From contig JBHIBD010000104.1 in NCBI GenBank assembly GCA_046758865.1, positions 1 through 5,567 on the forward strand: DNA of 5,567 bases, read 5' to 3'. Source of the stretch: JBHIBD01 sp046758865 (GTDB lineage Bacteria; Planctomycetota; Brocadiia; Brocadiales; Bathyanammoxibiaceae). This document shows, one piece after another, positions 1 to 5,262 of the stretch. The position numbers and the translations under genes were made by a program. The notes beneath the pieces were generated by a model. That model did no database searches. It saw only the letters and a program-made list of their open reading frames with translations, and was not told the origin of the DNA. Every line of letters starts with the position of its first letter. The first letter of the stretch is position 1.

Positions 1-81
1 ATGCCCGGTGGAATGCCTGGTGGAATGCCCGGTGGAATGCCCGGCGGTATGGGTGGTATGGGCGGCATGGGTGGCATGCCC
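1..81 (+). repeat. Tandem 12-bp repeat encoding PGGM/GGM units
   Basis: Four copies of a 12-bp unit (ATGCCCGGTGGA and close variants) fill 1-48. Shorter ATGGGTGGT-like 9-bp units follow to about 81. The repeat is in frame with the chaperonin tail. The third-position variation (GGT/GGC, CCC/CCT) indicates it is not a very recent slippage product, although length variation by slippage would be expected. Confidence 0.8.
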
Positions 82-90
82 ATGCACTAA
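1..90 (+). CDS. groL: C-terminal end of chaperonin GroEL (5'-truncated by window edge)
   Basis: Only the last 29 codons and the TAA stop are present. They encode four PGGM units followed by GGM units and end in PMH. Gly/Gly/Met tails are the hallmark of bacterial GroEL: the disordered C-terminus projects into the folding chamber of the 14-mer, where it assists ATP-dependent folding of client proteins. The reading frame is open from base 1, so the rest of the gene lies to the left. The extra proline in the repeats (PGGM rather than GGM) is less usual. It recalls eukaryotic Hsp70 tails, but those end in EEVD and bacterial DnaK does not end this way. Identification rests on the tail alone, since no folding domain is in view. 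Confidence 0.75.
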   Translation: MPGGMPGGMPGGMPGGMGGMGGMGGMPMH

Positions 91-198
91 TAGCCTCCAA
101 CTATAGCAACTTGCCACCAACCAAATACATACAGAGGTAAGGTGGTCTTCAACGGCCCTCAATTGGCTCTAAACGTCTCCTCCAGGGCCTTTGGCTAC

Positions 199-226
199 TT
201 GAAATATTTTAGAACGGTCATAGCCT
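199..226 (+). promoter_or_regulatory. Weak sigma70-like promoter candidate upstream of the aminotransferase
   Basis: TTGAAA at 199-204 is followed after 16 bp by TAGCCT at 221-226. The -35 box is good and the -10 box is poor. It lies about 60 bp before the preferred ATG of the aminotransferase. The rest of the 91-285 gap shows only a GGCCCT (154-159) / AGGGCC (184-189) inverted pair with a 24-nt loop and no T-tract, so I do not call a terminator for groEL there. Confidence 0.25.
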
Positions 227-285
227 AAAAATTCCTATTCTTGGGCCTATATTGCTTCTTGACTCCTAACCCAAATAAACCACCC

Positions 286-1500
286 ATGTTAAGGGTCTCA
301 GAGAACGTTAAGAAGGTGGTCCCGCCCATCATAGATGCCATGGTTTCGCAGGCCAAAGAGCTCAGGCAGAAAGGTATCGAGATAATAGACCTTGGCCAGG
401 GCGTGAGCAACCTCCAACTCCCCCAGGAATTGGTTACAGAGGCCATCGCGTCGGCCACGGAGACCTCAACGTCGATCAGCACATATAGCGGTGATAGGGG
501 TCTGGGAGAGCTGCGAAGGGAGATAGCCAAAAAATTAAGAGAATTCAACCATATAGTGATAGACCCCGATAGGGAGCTGCTGGTAACTGCCGGCAGCAAC
601 CAGGGCTTCATGGAGGCCCTTTTGGCCATACTCGACCCCGGAGACGAGGTCATCCTACCTGCACCATATTACTTCAACCAGGAGATGGCGGTCAGGCTGG
701 TGGGTGCAGTGCCGGTGGAGGCACCCATGAAAGAGGATAGAGATGGCTACCGTCTTGATCCAAACGAGATTGCCAGAAATTTGTCGCCAAAGACCAAGGC
801 AATTGTCCTGGTCTCGCCAAATAACCCCACTGGGGCCGTTTATAGGGAAGAAGATATAAGAAAGGTGGCGGCAATCGCACTGGAGAAATCTCTCTACGTC
901 CTGAGCGACGAGGCCTACGAGACTTATGTATTTGGTAAAAGTAAACACTTCAGCATAGGCTCTATTCCTGAGTTAGAGGACCGCGTAATTACGTTTGGGA
1001 GTTTTTCCAAGTCATACGCCATGGCTGGGATGCGTGTGGGCTACCTGGCTGCGGACTGGCCCCTTATTGACGAACTCCTCAAGGTGCACGATACCATGAT
1101 AATCTGCGCCCCGGTCATCTCACAGGCCTTTGCGATAAGCGTCATGAGGGCGCCACAGGAGTTTCACAAGGGGTTCACGGCAGAGCTTGAGAGGAGGGTT
1201 GATTGTTTGAGGGCAGCCATTGACCGTGTCCCGGGGCTTGCGTGGCGAGAGCCAATGGGAGGGCTGTTTGCGTTCATCAAATATGACTCCCGGAGACCGT
1301 CCTTTGAGTTTGCATCTCAAATCCTCCGTGGGGCCCATGTATTGTTAATCCCTGGCTCGGGCTTTGGCCGCTACGGCGAGGGCCACTTGAGGATATCCTT
1401 TGGCGCTGCCGATATGGAGGAGATTAAAGAGGCCTGCTGCCGACTGGAGGAGTTTTTTGAGAAAACAGAGTGGTCCATCCAAGAAAAACAAGCCCCATAA
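286..1500 (+). CDS. Pyridoxal-phosphate-dependent aminotransferase, class I/II (fold type I)
   Basis: This is a complete 404-residue cytosolic enzyme of the aspartate/aromatic aminotransferase superfamily, which moves an amino group between an amino acid and a 2-oxo acid. The catalytic set is intact when counted from the ATG at 286: SPNNPTG at 177-183 with Asn180 at the cofactor hydroxyl; SDEAYE at 207-212 with Asp208 for the pyridine nitrogen and Tyr211; SFSKS with Lys242 as the Schiff-base lysine; Arg250 of GMRVGY for the phosphate; and Arg369 in GHLRISFG for the substrate carboxylate. Length is typical of subgroup I. An in-frame TTG at 241 would add 15 residues (GLYCFLTPNPNKPP...) that do not look like the family. 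I therefore prefer ATG 286, where the normal MLRVSENVKK start begins, although neither start has a clear Shine-Dalgarno. Substrate specificity cannot be read from the motifs; aspartate, aromatic amino acids and methionine are all possible. It is followed by pyrE 163 bp downstream. Confidence 0.9.
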   Translation: MLRVSENVKKVVPPIIDAMVSQAKELRQKGIEIIDLGQGVSNLQLPQELVTEAIASATETSTSISTYSGDRGLGELRREIAKKLREFNHIVIDPDRELLVTAGSNQGFMEALLAILDPGDEVILPAPYYFNQEMAVRLVGAVPVEAPMKEDRDGYRLDPNEIARNLSPKTKAIVLVSPNNPTGAVYREEDIRKVAAIALEKSLYVLSDEAYETYVFGKSKHFSIGSIPELEDRVITFGSFSKSYAMAGMRVGYLAADWPLIDELLKVHDTMIICAPVISQAFAISVMRAPQEFHKGFTAELERRVDCLRAAIDRVPGLAWREPMGGLFAFIKYDSRRPSFEFASQILRGAHVLLIPGSGFGRYGEGHLRISFGAADMEEIKEACCRLEEFFEKTEWSIQEKQAP

Positions 1501-1606
1501 ATGTACTACTAATAGGTAGATTAAAATGTTAAAATATTCCCTCATCTGTTGTTCTGAAACCTCTGCAAAGATTGCTCTGATACGATGTGTCATTCTGAGG
1601 TGTGGC

Positions 1607-1624
1607 GTGGCAGCTTGTTGCCAC
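1607..1624. repeat. Inverted repeat GTGGCA-N6-TGCCAC in front of pyrE
   Basis: A perfect 6-bp dyad with a 6-nt spacer sits 40 bp before the pyrE start codon and overlaps the proposed -35 box. No T-tract follows, so it is not a convincing terminator for the upstream aminotransferase. An operator or a small leader hairpin is more plausible. Confidence 0.45.
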
Positions 1625-1643
1625 ATTGAAACTTTGGTATAAC
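1615..1643 (+). promoter_or_regulatory. Putative sigma70-type promoter of pyrE
   Basis: TTGTTG at 1615-1620, a 17-bp spacer and TATAAC at 1638-1643 (five of six matches to the -10 consensus) lie just upstream of pyrE. Transcription would begin near 1650, giving a leader of only about 15 nt that still contains the AGGTG ribosome binding site at 1655-1659. A competing -35, TTGAAA at 1626-1631, is too close to this -10 box. Confidence 0.4.
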
Positions 1644-1663
1644 TCTGCATCACCAGGTGTACC

Positions 1664-2209
1664 ATGTCAGCATCAGCAAAAGAAGAACTGGGCAGAAGGA
1701 TAATGGAGGTCGCCTACAAGAGGGGCGAGTTTATCCTCAGCTCTGGTAAGAAGAGCGACTACATCTTCGACAAATATGCCTTTGAGACCCAGCCAGGGCT
1801 TCTGGAGGCCATAACCAATTATCTGGCCGAGATGGTCCCGCCGGGGACCAAAAGACTTGCGGGGATGGAGATAGGTGCGGTGCCCCTTGCCACTGCACTG
1901 TCGATAAAAACGGGACTCCCGTTTGTAATCATAAGGAAGACTGTCAAGGGTCACGGCATCACGCGCCAGATGGAGGGACATCTATCCAGGGGTGATAAGG
2001 TCTTGTTAGTAGAAGACGTGGTCACGACGGGGAGGCAGTCCATCCACGGGGTCGACATCCTGCGCTCGGCGGGTGCCGTGGTCAATAACGTTATCTGCGT
2101 AATAGATAGGGAAGAAGGCGGCAGGAAGCACATCGAGTCCAAGGGTTTGGTTTTTGACGCCCTTTTCACCAAGGGCGCCCTGATGGCCTACAAGTATCAT
2201 ACACAATAA
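1664..2209 (+). CDS. pyrE: Orotate phosphoribosyltransferase
   Basis: This 181-residue cytosolic enzyme joins orotate to PRPP to give orotidine 5'-phosphate and pyrophosphate, the fifth step of de novo UMP synthesis. Visible signatures are the N-terminal FILSSGKKSDYIFDKY segment (23-38) that shapes the orotate site, RKTVKGHG at 91-98 with the mobile-loop Lys/His, and the PRPP-binding VLLVEDVVTTG at 113-123 with the acidic Glu117-Asp118 pair. Length is within the normal range for compact bacterial and archaeal PyrE (about 170-215). The ATG at 1664 is preceded by AGGTG at 1655-1659 with a short 4-nt spacing, and no other start fits better. It stands alone, with no other pyrimidine genes nearby, and converges on the minus-strand gene to the right. 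No terminator hairpin is visible in the 15-bp gap. Confidence 0.93.
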   Translation: MSASAKEELGRRIMEVAYKRGEFILSSGKKSDYIFDKYAFETQPGLLEAITNYLAEMVPPGTKRLAGMEIGAVPLATALSIKTGLPFVIIRKTVKGHGITRQMEGHLSRGDKVLLVEDVVTTGRQSIHGVDILRSAGAVVNNVICVIDREEGGRKHIESKGLVFDALFTKGALMAYKYHTQ

Positions 2210-2224
2210 AGGGTGATACAGTAC

Positions 2225-2809
2225 TTACTCTACAAACTCCTTACTGAACAGACGCTCTATCCTCTCGCTGGAGTCCATAAGGCCGGTGAGGAACAGTTCT
2301 ATGCCTACCTCGGTGGCCACGTATTCCCGTCCATCGGCAGTTTTAAGGGGTTGTTTGTATGCGATTCGACTAATCATGTCATCGTTCTTCTGGATATCTT
2401 CCTTGGTTATGATGCCGAGGGCCAGGAGCCGCTTCTCGTATTTAGCCCTGTCTGTACTCCTTTGAGGCGCACTGGCCTGGAGTGACCTCAACGCATCCTC
2501 CCAGACATATTTAGGATAGAAGAGATAAGGCCCCACCAGCCAGTCCCTCAGGTCATGTATATCCGCCTCTGGCCAGCTCTTCAGCTTCTCCCAGATAATC
2601 CAGAACTCCCGATGCATCTCCCGTGTCGGCATACCCTTCTTTTTGGAAACCTGCGCTATAATTTCTAGAATGCGTGCCTTATCGTCCTCAGTGAGGAGGT
2701 TGATGGGATTGTCAGACGGCCCTGCTAGGACCGGGCCTGCGTTTAGGAATGTGGATAATAAAAATGCGGGCAAGATGGTGGTTATTGTAATCTTCTTTGA
2801 CAATGCCAT
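2225..2809 (-). CDS. Exported protein of unknown function with N-terminal signal peptide
   Basis: The gene encodes 194 residues. The ATG at 2809 is preferred because GGAGA lies 8 nt upstream of it. An in-frame ATG at 2833, which adds eight residues (MKNLETFS), has no Shine-Dalgarno. The N-terminus is a classic Sec signal: Lys5-Lys6, a hydrophobic core at about 7-24, and VLA|G at 27-30 with likely cleavage after Ala29. The roughly 165-residue mature part is charged, probably helical and cysteine-free. It contains an aromatic stretch (FWIIWEKLKSWP) and a conserved-looking DWLVGPYLFYPKYVWEDALRS segment. No lipobox, transmembrane segment or catalytic motif is seen. I do not recognise the family; a periplasmic or secreted helical protein is all that can be supported. 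It converges on pyrE, and its upstream side faces the tRNA remnant. Confidence 0.75.
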   Translation of the reverse strand: MALSKKITITTILPAFLLSTFLNAGPVLAGPSDNPINLLTEDDKARILEIIAQVSKKKGMPTREMHREFWIIWEKLKSWPEADIHDLRDWLVGPYLFYPKYVWEDALRSLQASAPQRSTDRAKYEKRLLALGIITKEDIQKNDDMISRIAYKQPLKTADGREYVATEVGIELFLTGLMDSSERIERLFSKEFVE

Positions 2810-2888
2810 AGAAAATGTCTCCAAATTCTTCATACAAGCAGTGTTCAGCTTAAACTTTTGATTGAAGGCCTGTTTTCTATGAAAAGAA

Positions 2889-2933
2889 TGGGGCCGCCTG
2901 GGCTCGAACCTGGGACCAATGGATTATGAGTCT
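2889..2933 (-). pseudogene. 3' half of a tRNA gene with CAU anticodon (tRNA-Met/Ile2-like); probable attachment-site remnant
   Basis: On the minus strand this reads anticodon loop CTCATAA (2924-2930, anticodon CAT at 2926-2928), 3' anticodon stem TCCAT, 5-nt variable loop TGGTC, T-arm CCAGG-TTCGAGC-CCAGG, acceptor strand CGGCCCC and discriminator A at 2889. This is the exact canonical spacing. No CCA is encoded (TTC follows). The T-stem has a central A-A mismatch. The 5' side of the anticodon stem should be ATGGA but is AGAGA, and no D-arm or 5' acceptor strand follows. The tRNA is therefore cut at the 5' edge of the anticodon loop. That is where many tyrosine recombinases cross over in tRNA genes, leaving a displaced 3' half on the chromosome side. 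The true product of this half gene is none. Confidence 0.75.
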
Positions 2934-3248
2934 CTTTTCGGAAGGTTATCAGCTTTCCAGTATTTTATCAAGTTTATTATCATATAGGGCTTACATAGCA
3001 CAGCACATATTCTGCCTTTCAGGATTTTACACCCCATTTTAGAGTTTTATTTGACAGTTCGTTTGACAGTGGGAGGAGACAAACACAGGCAAAGGCTAAA
3101 TGGACAGAGTTAGACTGTTAGGTCATAATAGGGATAGGTAAGTATGGGAAAATCTTGAAGTTACCACCCAGATTTAAATGTCATTTCTTCGAGAGTCTGA
3201 GATTTGACTCCCTTTCGGCTCTTGCTAAAGTGGCGTGCGAATTACGGA
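2934..3248. other. Gene-free stretch between the tRNA remnant and the glycosyltransferase promoter
   Basis: No reading frame of coding quality is visible on either strand, and no recognisable integrase remnant. The stretch contains the two TTTGACAGT repeats listed separately and a weak GAGTC (3193-3197) / GACTC (3206-3210) inverted repeat. Composition is AT-rich at 2934-3070. No known riboswitch or RNA gene was recognised. Confidence 0.5.
3050..3070. repeat. Two direct repeats TTTGACAGT with 12-bp period
   Basis: TTTGACAGT occurs exactly at 3050-3058 and again at 3062-3070, separated by TCG. Each copy contains a perfect TTGACA, but no -10 hexamer stands at 16-18 bp from either, so promoter use is not supported. 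Closely spaced short direct repeats near an attachment core are typical of integrase arm-type sites or excisionase sites; that function is inferred from position only. Confidence 0.5.
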
Positions 3249-3277
3249 TTGAAATGCAGGATGGATAACGCTATATT
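3249..3277 (+). promoter_or_regulatory. Putative sigma70-type promoter of the membrane glycosyltransferase
   Basis: TTGAAA at 3249-3254 and TATATT at 3272-3277 each match five of six consensus bases and are separated by the optimal 17 bp. Transcription should begin near 3284 and give a leader of about 85 nt before the TTG start codon at 3369. It is the best promoter match in the window. Confidence 0.55.
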
Positions 3278-3368
3278 AAGTCGGCTTTAACGAAACTGAC
3301 GGCGATAGGGCCGGTGGAATAAAATTTTCAGAAACATTAGATAACAAAAGCAAAATGGAAAGAGGAAA

Positions 3369-4997
3369 TTGGCCTTATCACAGGTAGAAAAAAGGCACCT
3401 CATTTACATTTTTCTACTTGCCCTGGGACTGAGGCTATTTGTTTTCTTCTTTACCCCTGTAATTGGGACGGATTGTTATAACTATTTTACAAGTGCCAGG
3501 GCATTTATTGAAGGCCAGTATCATAATGTTACCTGTCCACCTCTCTATCCCCTTTTTATCGCCTCGTTTTCATTGATAACGGGAGAATACGAGATAGCAG
3601 GTAAGGCCGTAGCACTACTGTTTGGCGTCTTTACTGTCTTCCCACTCTATTTTCTTACCCGTTCCCTTTTTGGTCATAACGCCGGTATAATAGCTTCCTT
3701 AATCTTAGCTGTGAATCCTGCACATGTTCGCCTCTCTGCAGACATCATGAGGGATACAACCCATGTTTTTTTCTTTGTCACCTCTATTTATTTGTTCTGG
3801 CAGACCATAGAACGAAAAAGCTGGCGCTGGTATGCGCTTCTCGGTTTTTCCGTCTCCCTGGATATTTTAACACGCGCAGAGGGGGGTATGGTGCTCCTCT
3901 GCGTAATAACTCCATGGCTGCTTTTCACAAACGGGGAGCTCCTCAAGAAACGTTTTTTACAAAAAGCGGTCTTTCTTTCCATATTCCTGGCTCCATTTAT
4001 AATCCTTGCGAGTTCCTATTTCTTATTCCTCGGTGGTAGCGATTTTATCTCTGGTCGAACTTCTAAGCTGGTGGGCATTACGCAGAAGCCGCCGCCTCCA
4101 CAAACGCATGAGCCGAAGGCAGCACGTAAGGGGCACATACCCGAAGCTGTTAAGATTTACACCTGGAAAGAGGAGAAAAGATACCACATTATACTTCTAT
4201 ACATCCTCAACGAGTTTGCCAAAGTCCTTTTTTTACCTTACCTACCGCTGTTTCTGGTGGGGTTTCTCAAGTTTTCTGTGCCAGATTCTAAGTATGGAAG
4301 TCCTTTCAGTTTTACCAGGGCAATACTTTCTTTCTTGAGCATTTTGAGGTTACGGTTGGCTGCTGTAGAGATAAGGAAGGAATATTTTATACTATCTATG
4401 ATAGCTTTATACTTTATACTTATATTTCGCTGGAGTCTTACGGATTATGTTGCAAGTGGGAGATATCTCCTTGCACCGGTGGTGTTGTCATTGATTTGGG
4501 CAGGAAAGGGTGGAGAGATTGTAGCAGAGAAATTTGCAAAAAAAATACCCAGTATGTCAAAGTCCGTTATGGACCTCTCTCCTGCCCTTTTGGTTCTTAT
4601 GGTAGTTATTGCTTTTGTTAGCTTGCCCAAAGATTTAAAGGTCAAAAGAAAACACGAAATTTCTCAGAAGCTAGCCGGCTACTGGATAAAAGACCATTTC
4701 CCGGGAAGGCCCAAAATTATGGGCAGAGAATGGAGGGAAGGACACAAAGTGGCCTTATATGCACAAGGGGATCATGTACACCTAGGACTAACATGGGCTT
4801 ATTCCACTCTCCTCTCTAGGGCAAGAAAGCAGGGGGTTAATTACCTAGTCTTTTACAAAGAGGAAATACCATCTGAACTTTTTACAAGGATAGAACAGGG
4901 AGGTGATTTTGCTTTCATAAAGGAATGGATAGACATAGGTAAAAAGGGTAAAAAAGAAAGGCATCTAAGACTTTATCAACGTATACCCAAACGTTGA
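3369..4997 (+). CDS. GT39/ArnT-like integral membrane glycosyltransferase (PMT_2 type)
   Basis: The product is 542 residues of the GT-C fold, in the family that transfers sugars from polyprenyl-phosphate donors to acceptors on the outer face of the inner membrane. The first helix (about 11-30) leads into the external loop with GTDCYNYFTSARAF, where Asp35 is in the place of the catalytic acid. PPLYP at 57-61, a family signature, follows. About seven further hydrophobic segments occur to residue 222, then a basic, proline-rich loop (PPPP at 241-244). More helices follow near 282-307, 339-356, 365-382 (including RYLLAP at 365-370) and 405-423, and a soluble tail of about 120 residues ends the protein. 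The TTG start is the only candidate after an in-frame stop at 3342-3344; AGAGGAAA lies directly upstream with short spacing. The gene is more AT-rich than those to its left. It may decorate a surface glycan with the Wzz system downstream; its sugar and acceptor are unknown. Confidence 0.82.
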   Translation: MALSQVEKRHLIYIFLLALGLRLFVFFFTPVIGTDCYNYFTSARAFIEGQYHNVTCPPLYPLFIASFSLITGEYEIAGKAVALLFGVFTVFPLYFLTRSLFGHNAGIIASLILAVNPAHVRLSADIMRDTTHVFFFVTSIYLFWQTIERKSWRWYALLGFSVSLDILTRAEGGMVLLCVITPWLLFTNGELLKKRFLQKAVFLSIFLAPFIILASSYFLFLGGSDFISGRTSKLVGITQKPPPPQTHEPKAARKGHIPEAVKIYTWKEEKRYHIILLYILNEFAKVLFLPYLPLFLVGFLKFSVPDSKYGSPFSFTRAILSFLSILRLRLAAVEIRKEYFILSMIALYFILIFRWSLTDYVASGRYLLAPVVLSLIWAGKGGEIVAEKFAKKIPSMSKSVMDLSPALLVLMVVIAFVSLPKDLKVKRKHEISQKLAGYWIKDHFPGRPKIMGREWREGHKVALYAQGDHVHLGLTWAYSTLLSRARKQGVNYLVFYKEEIPSELFTRIEQGGDFAFIKEWIDIGKKGKKERHLRLYQRIPKR

Positions 4998-5014
4998 TAT
5001 TTTACATATTTTGT

Positions 5015-5043
5015 AAGGCTGTTTCGCCTTTTGTACCAAAAGG
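5015..5043 (+). terminator. Hairpin pair after the glycosyltransferase gene, possible terminator
   Basis: Eighteen bases after the stop codon, AAGGC (5015-5019) can pair with GCCTT (5026-5030), and TTG follows. The same 3' arm also belongs to a perfect 7-bp hairpin, CCTTTTG-TAC-CAAAAGG (5027-5043). The two folds exclude each other. Neither has a long U-tract, so intrinsic termination is only possible, not clear. Confidence 0.4.
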
Positions 5044-5049
5044 TGATTT

Positions 5050-5078
5050 CATGGGAAGCTAGTTAGGCCCTTTCCATG
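5050..5078. repeat. Imperfect inverted repeat CATGGGAAG-N11-CTTTCCATG
   Basis: The two 9-base arms pair fully as RNA, with eight Watson-Crick pairs and one G-U wobble around an 11-nt loop. It lies in the gap between the glycosyltransferase and the Wzz gene. No T-tract follows. It could be a processing hairpin, part of a leader RNA if a promoter lies upstream, or a protein-binding dyad. Confidence 0.45.
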
Positions 5079-5100
5079 TAAGAACTTCTCTTGCAGAAAA

Positions 5101-5141
5101 GATGGGCCTTGAAATTGATGGCCTTCTTTATCGATGGCCTT
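5101..5141. repeat. Three direct repeats GATGG(G)CCTT at exact 16-bp steps
   Basis: GATGGGCCTT begins at 5101, GATGGCCTT at 5117 and GATGGCCTT at 5133. Starts are exactly 16 bp apart, with unrelated sequence between the copies. They lie about 35-75 bp upstream of the promoter candidate of the Wzz gene and directly abut the palindrome at 5144. The regular spacing suggests binding sites for a regulator rather than chance, but no known regulator is recognised. Confidence 0.6.
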
Positions 5142-5166
5142 GCATCTGGTGCACCAGATCGTGCAA
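5141..5166. promoter_or_regulatory. Perfect 16-bp palindrome, candidate operator upstream of the Wzz gene
   Basis: ATCTGGTGCACCAGAT at 5144-5159 is perfectly self-complementary. Outside it, TTGC (about 5140-5143) and GCAA (5163-5166) extend the dyad across a 3-nt CGT bulge. The core TGGT-N2-ACCA resembles the TNGTN(2-3)ACNA pattern known for FadR-subfamily GntR regulators, but that assignment is only by resemblance. It sits just upstream of the -35 candidate at 5173, a position suited to control of the downstream polysaccharide operon. Confidence 0.5.
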
Positions 5167-5172
5167 AATCAC

Positions 5173-5200
5173 TTGTGTTATGGATAAGTATTTGTATATT
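5173..5200 (+). promoter_or_regulatory. Putative promoter of the Wzz-family gene
   Basis: TTGTGT at 5173-5178, a 16-bp spacer and TATATT at 5195-5200 precede the gene by about 60 bp. The -10 is good (five of six) and the -35 moderate. No sigma54 GG-N10-GC pair was found in the gap. Confidence 0.35.
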
Positions 5201-5220
5201 TTTCTCTATAGTAAGCAGGA

Positions 5221-5240
5221 AAGAGATTTTAGATTCTCTT
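5221..5240 (+). repeat. Small hairpin AAGAGA-N8-TCTCTT before the ribosome binding site
   Basis: A perfect 6-bp inverted repeat ends directly before AAAGGAG (5241-5247), in the expected leader of the Wzz-family gene. The stem is AU-rich and weak, so an effect on translation is possible but unproven. Confidence 0.3.
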
Positions 5241-5262
5241 AAAGGAGACTAAGGAAAGGACT

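Noticed and set aside
154..189. Terminator for groEL from the GGCCCT/AGGGCC pair
   Set aside because: The loop is 24 nt, the stem only 6 bp, and no T-run follows.
241..285. In-frame TTG start adding 15 residues to the aminotransferase
   Set aside because: The extra residues do not resemble the family N-terminus and no ribosome binding site precedes the TTG. The ATG at 286 gives the expected start, though it too lacks a clear site.
2213..2485. Plus-strand 90-residue open frame opposite the exported protein gene
   Set aside because: It lies entirely antisense to a gene with a good signal peptide and ribosome binding site, has no Shine-Dalgarno of its own and looks like a shadow frame.
2889..2970. 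Complete tRNA gene on the minus strand, possibly with an intron
   Set aside because: No D-arm, 5' acceptor strand (GGGGCCG expected) or paired anticodon stem is found on the 5' side within the nearby bases.
3050..3090. TTGACA boxes as -35 elements of a promoter
   Set aside because: No acceptable -10 hexamer lies 16-18 bp downstream of either copy.
3280..3368. Riboswitch in the leader of the glycosyltransferase gene
   Set aside because: I looked for the conserved c-di-GMP (GEMM) core and found none, nor did I recognise any other riboswitch; the leader has only weak local pairing.
5101..5141. CRISPR-like array
   Set aside because: Repeats are only 9-10 bp with 6-7 bp between them, far too short for CRISPR repeats and spacers, and no cas gene is present.
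5117..5165. Sigma54 promoter in the gap before the Wzz gene
   Set aside because: Several GG and GC dinucleotides occur but none with the required 10-bp spacing and flanking consensus.
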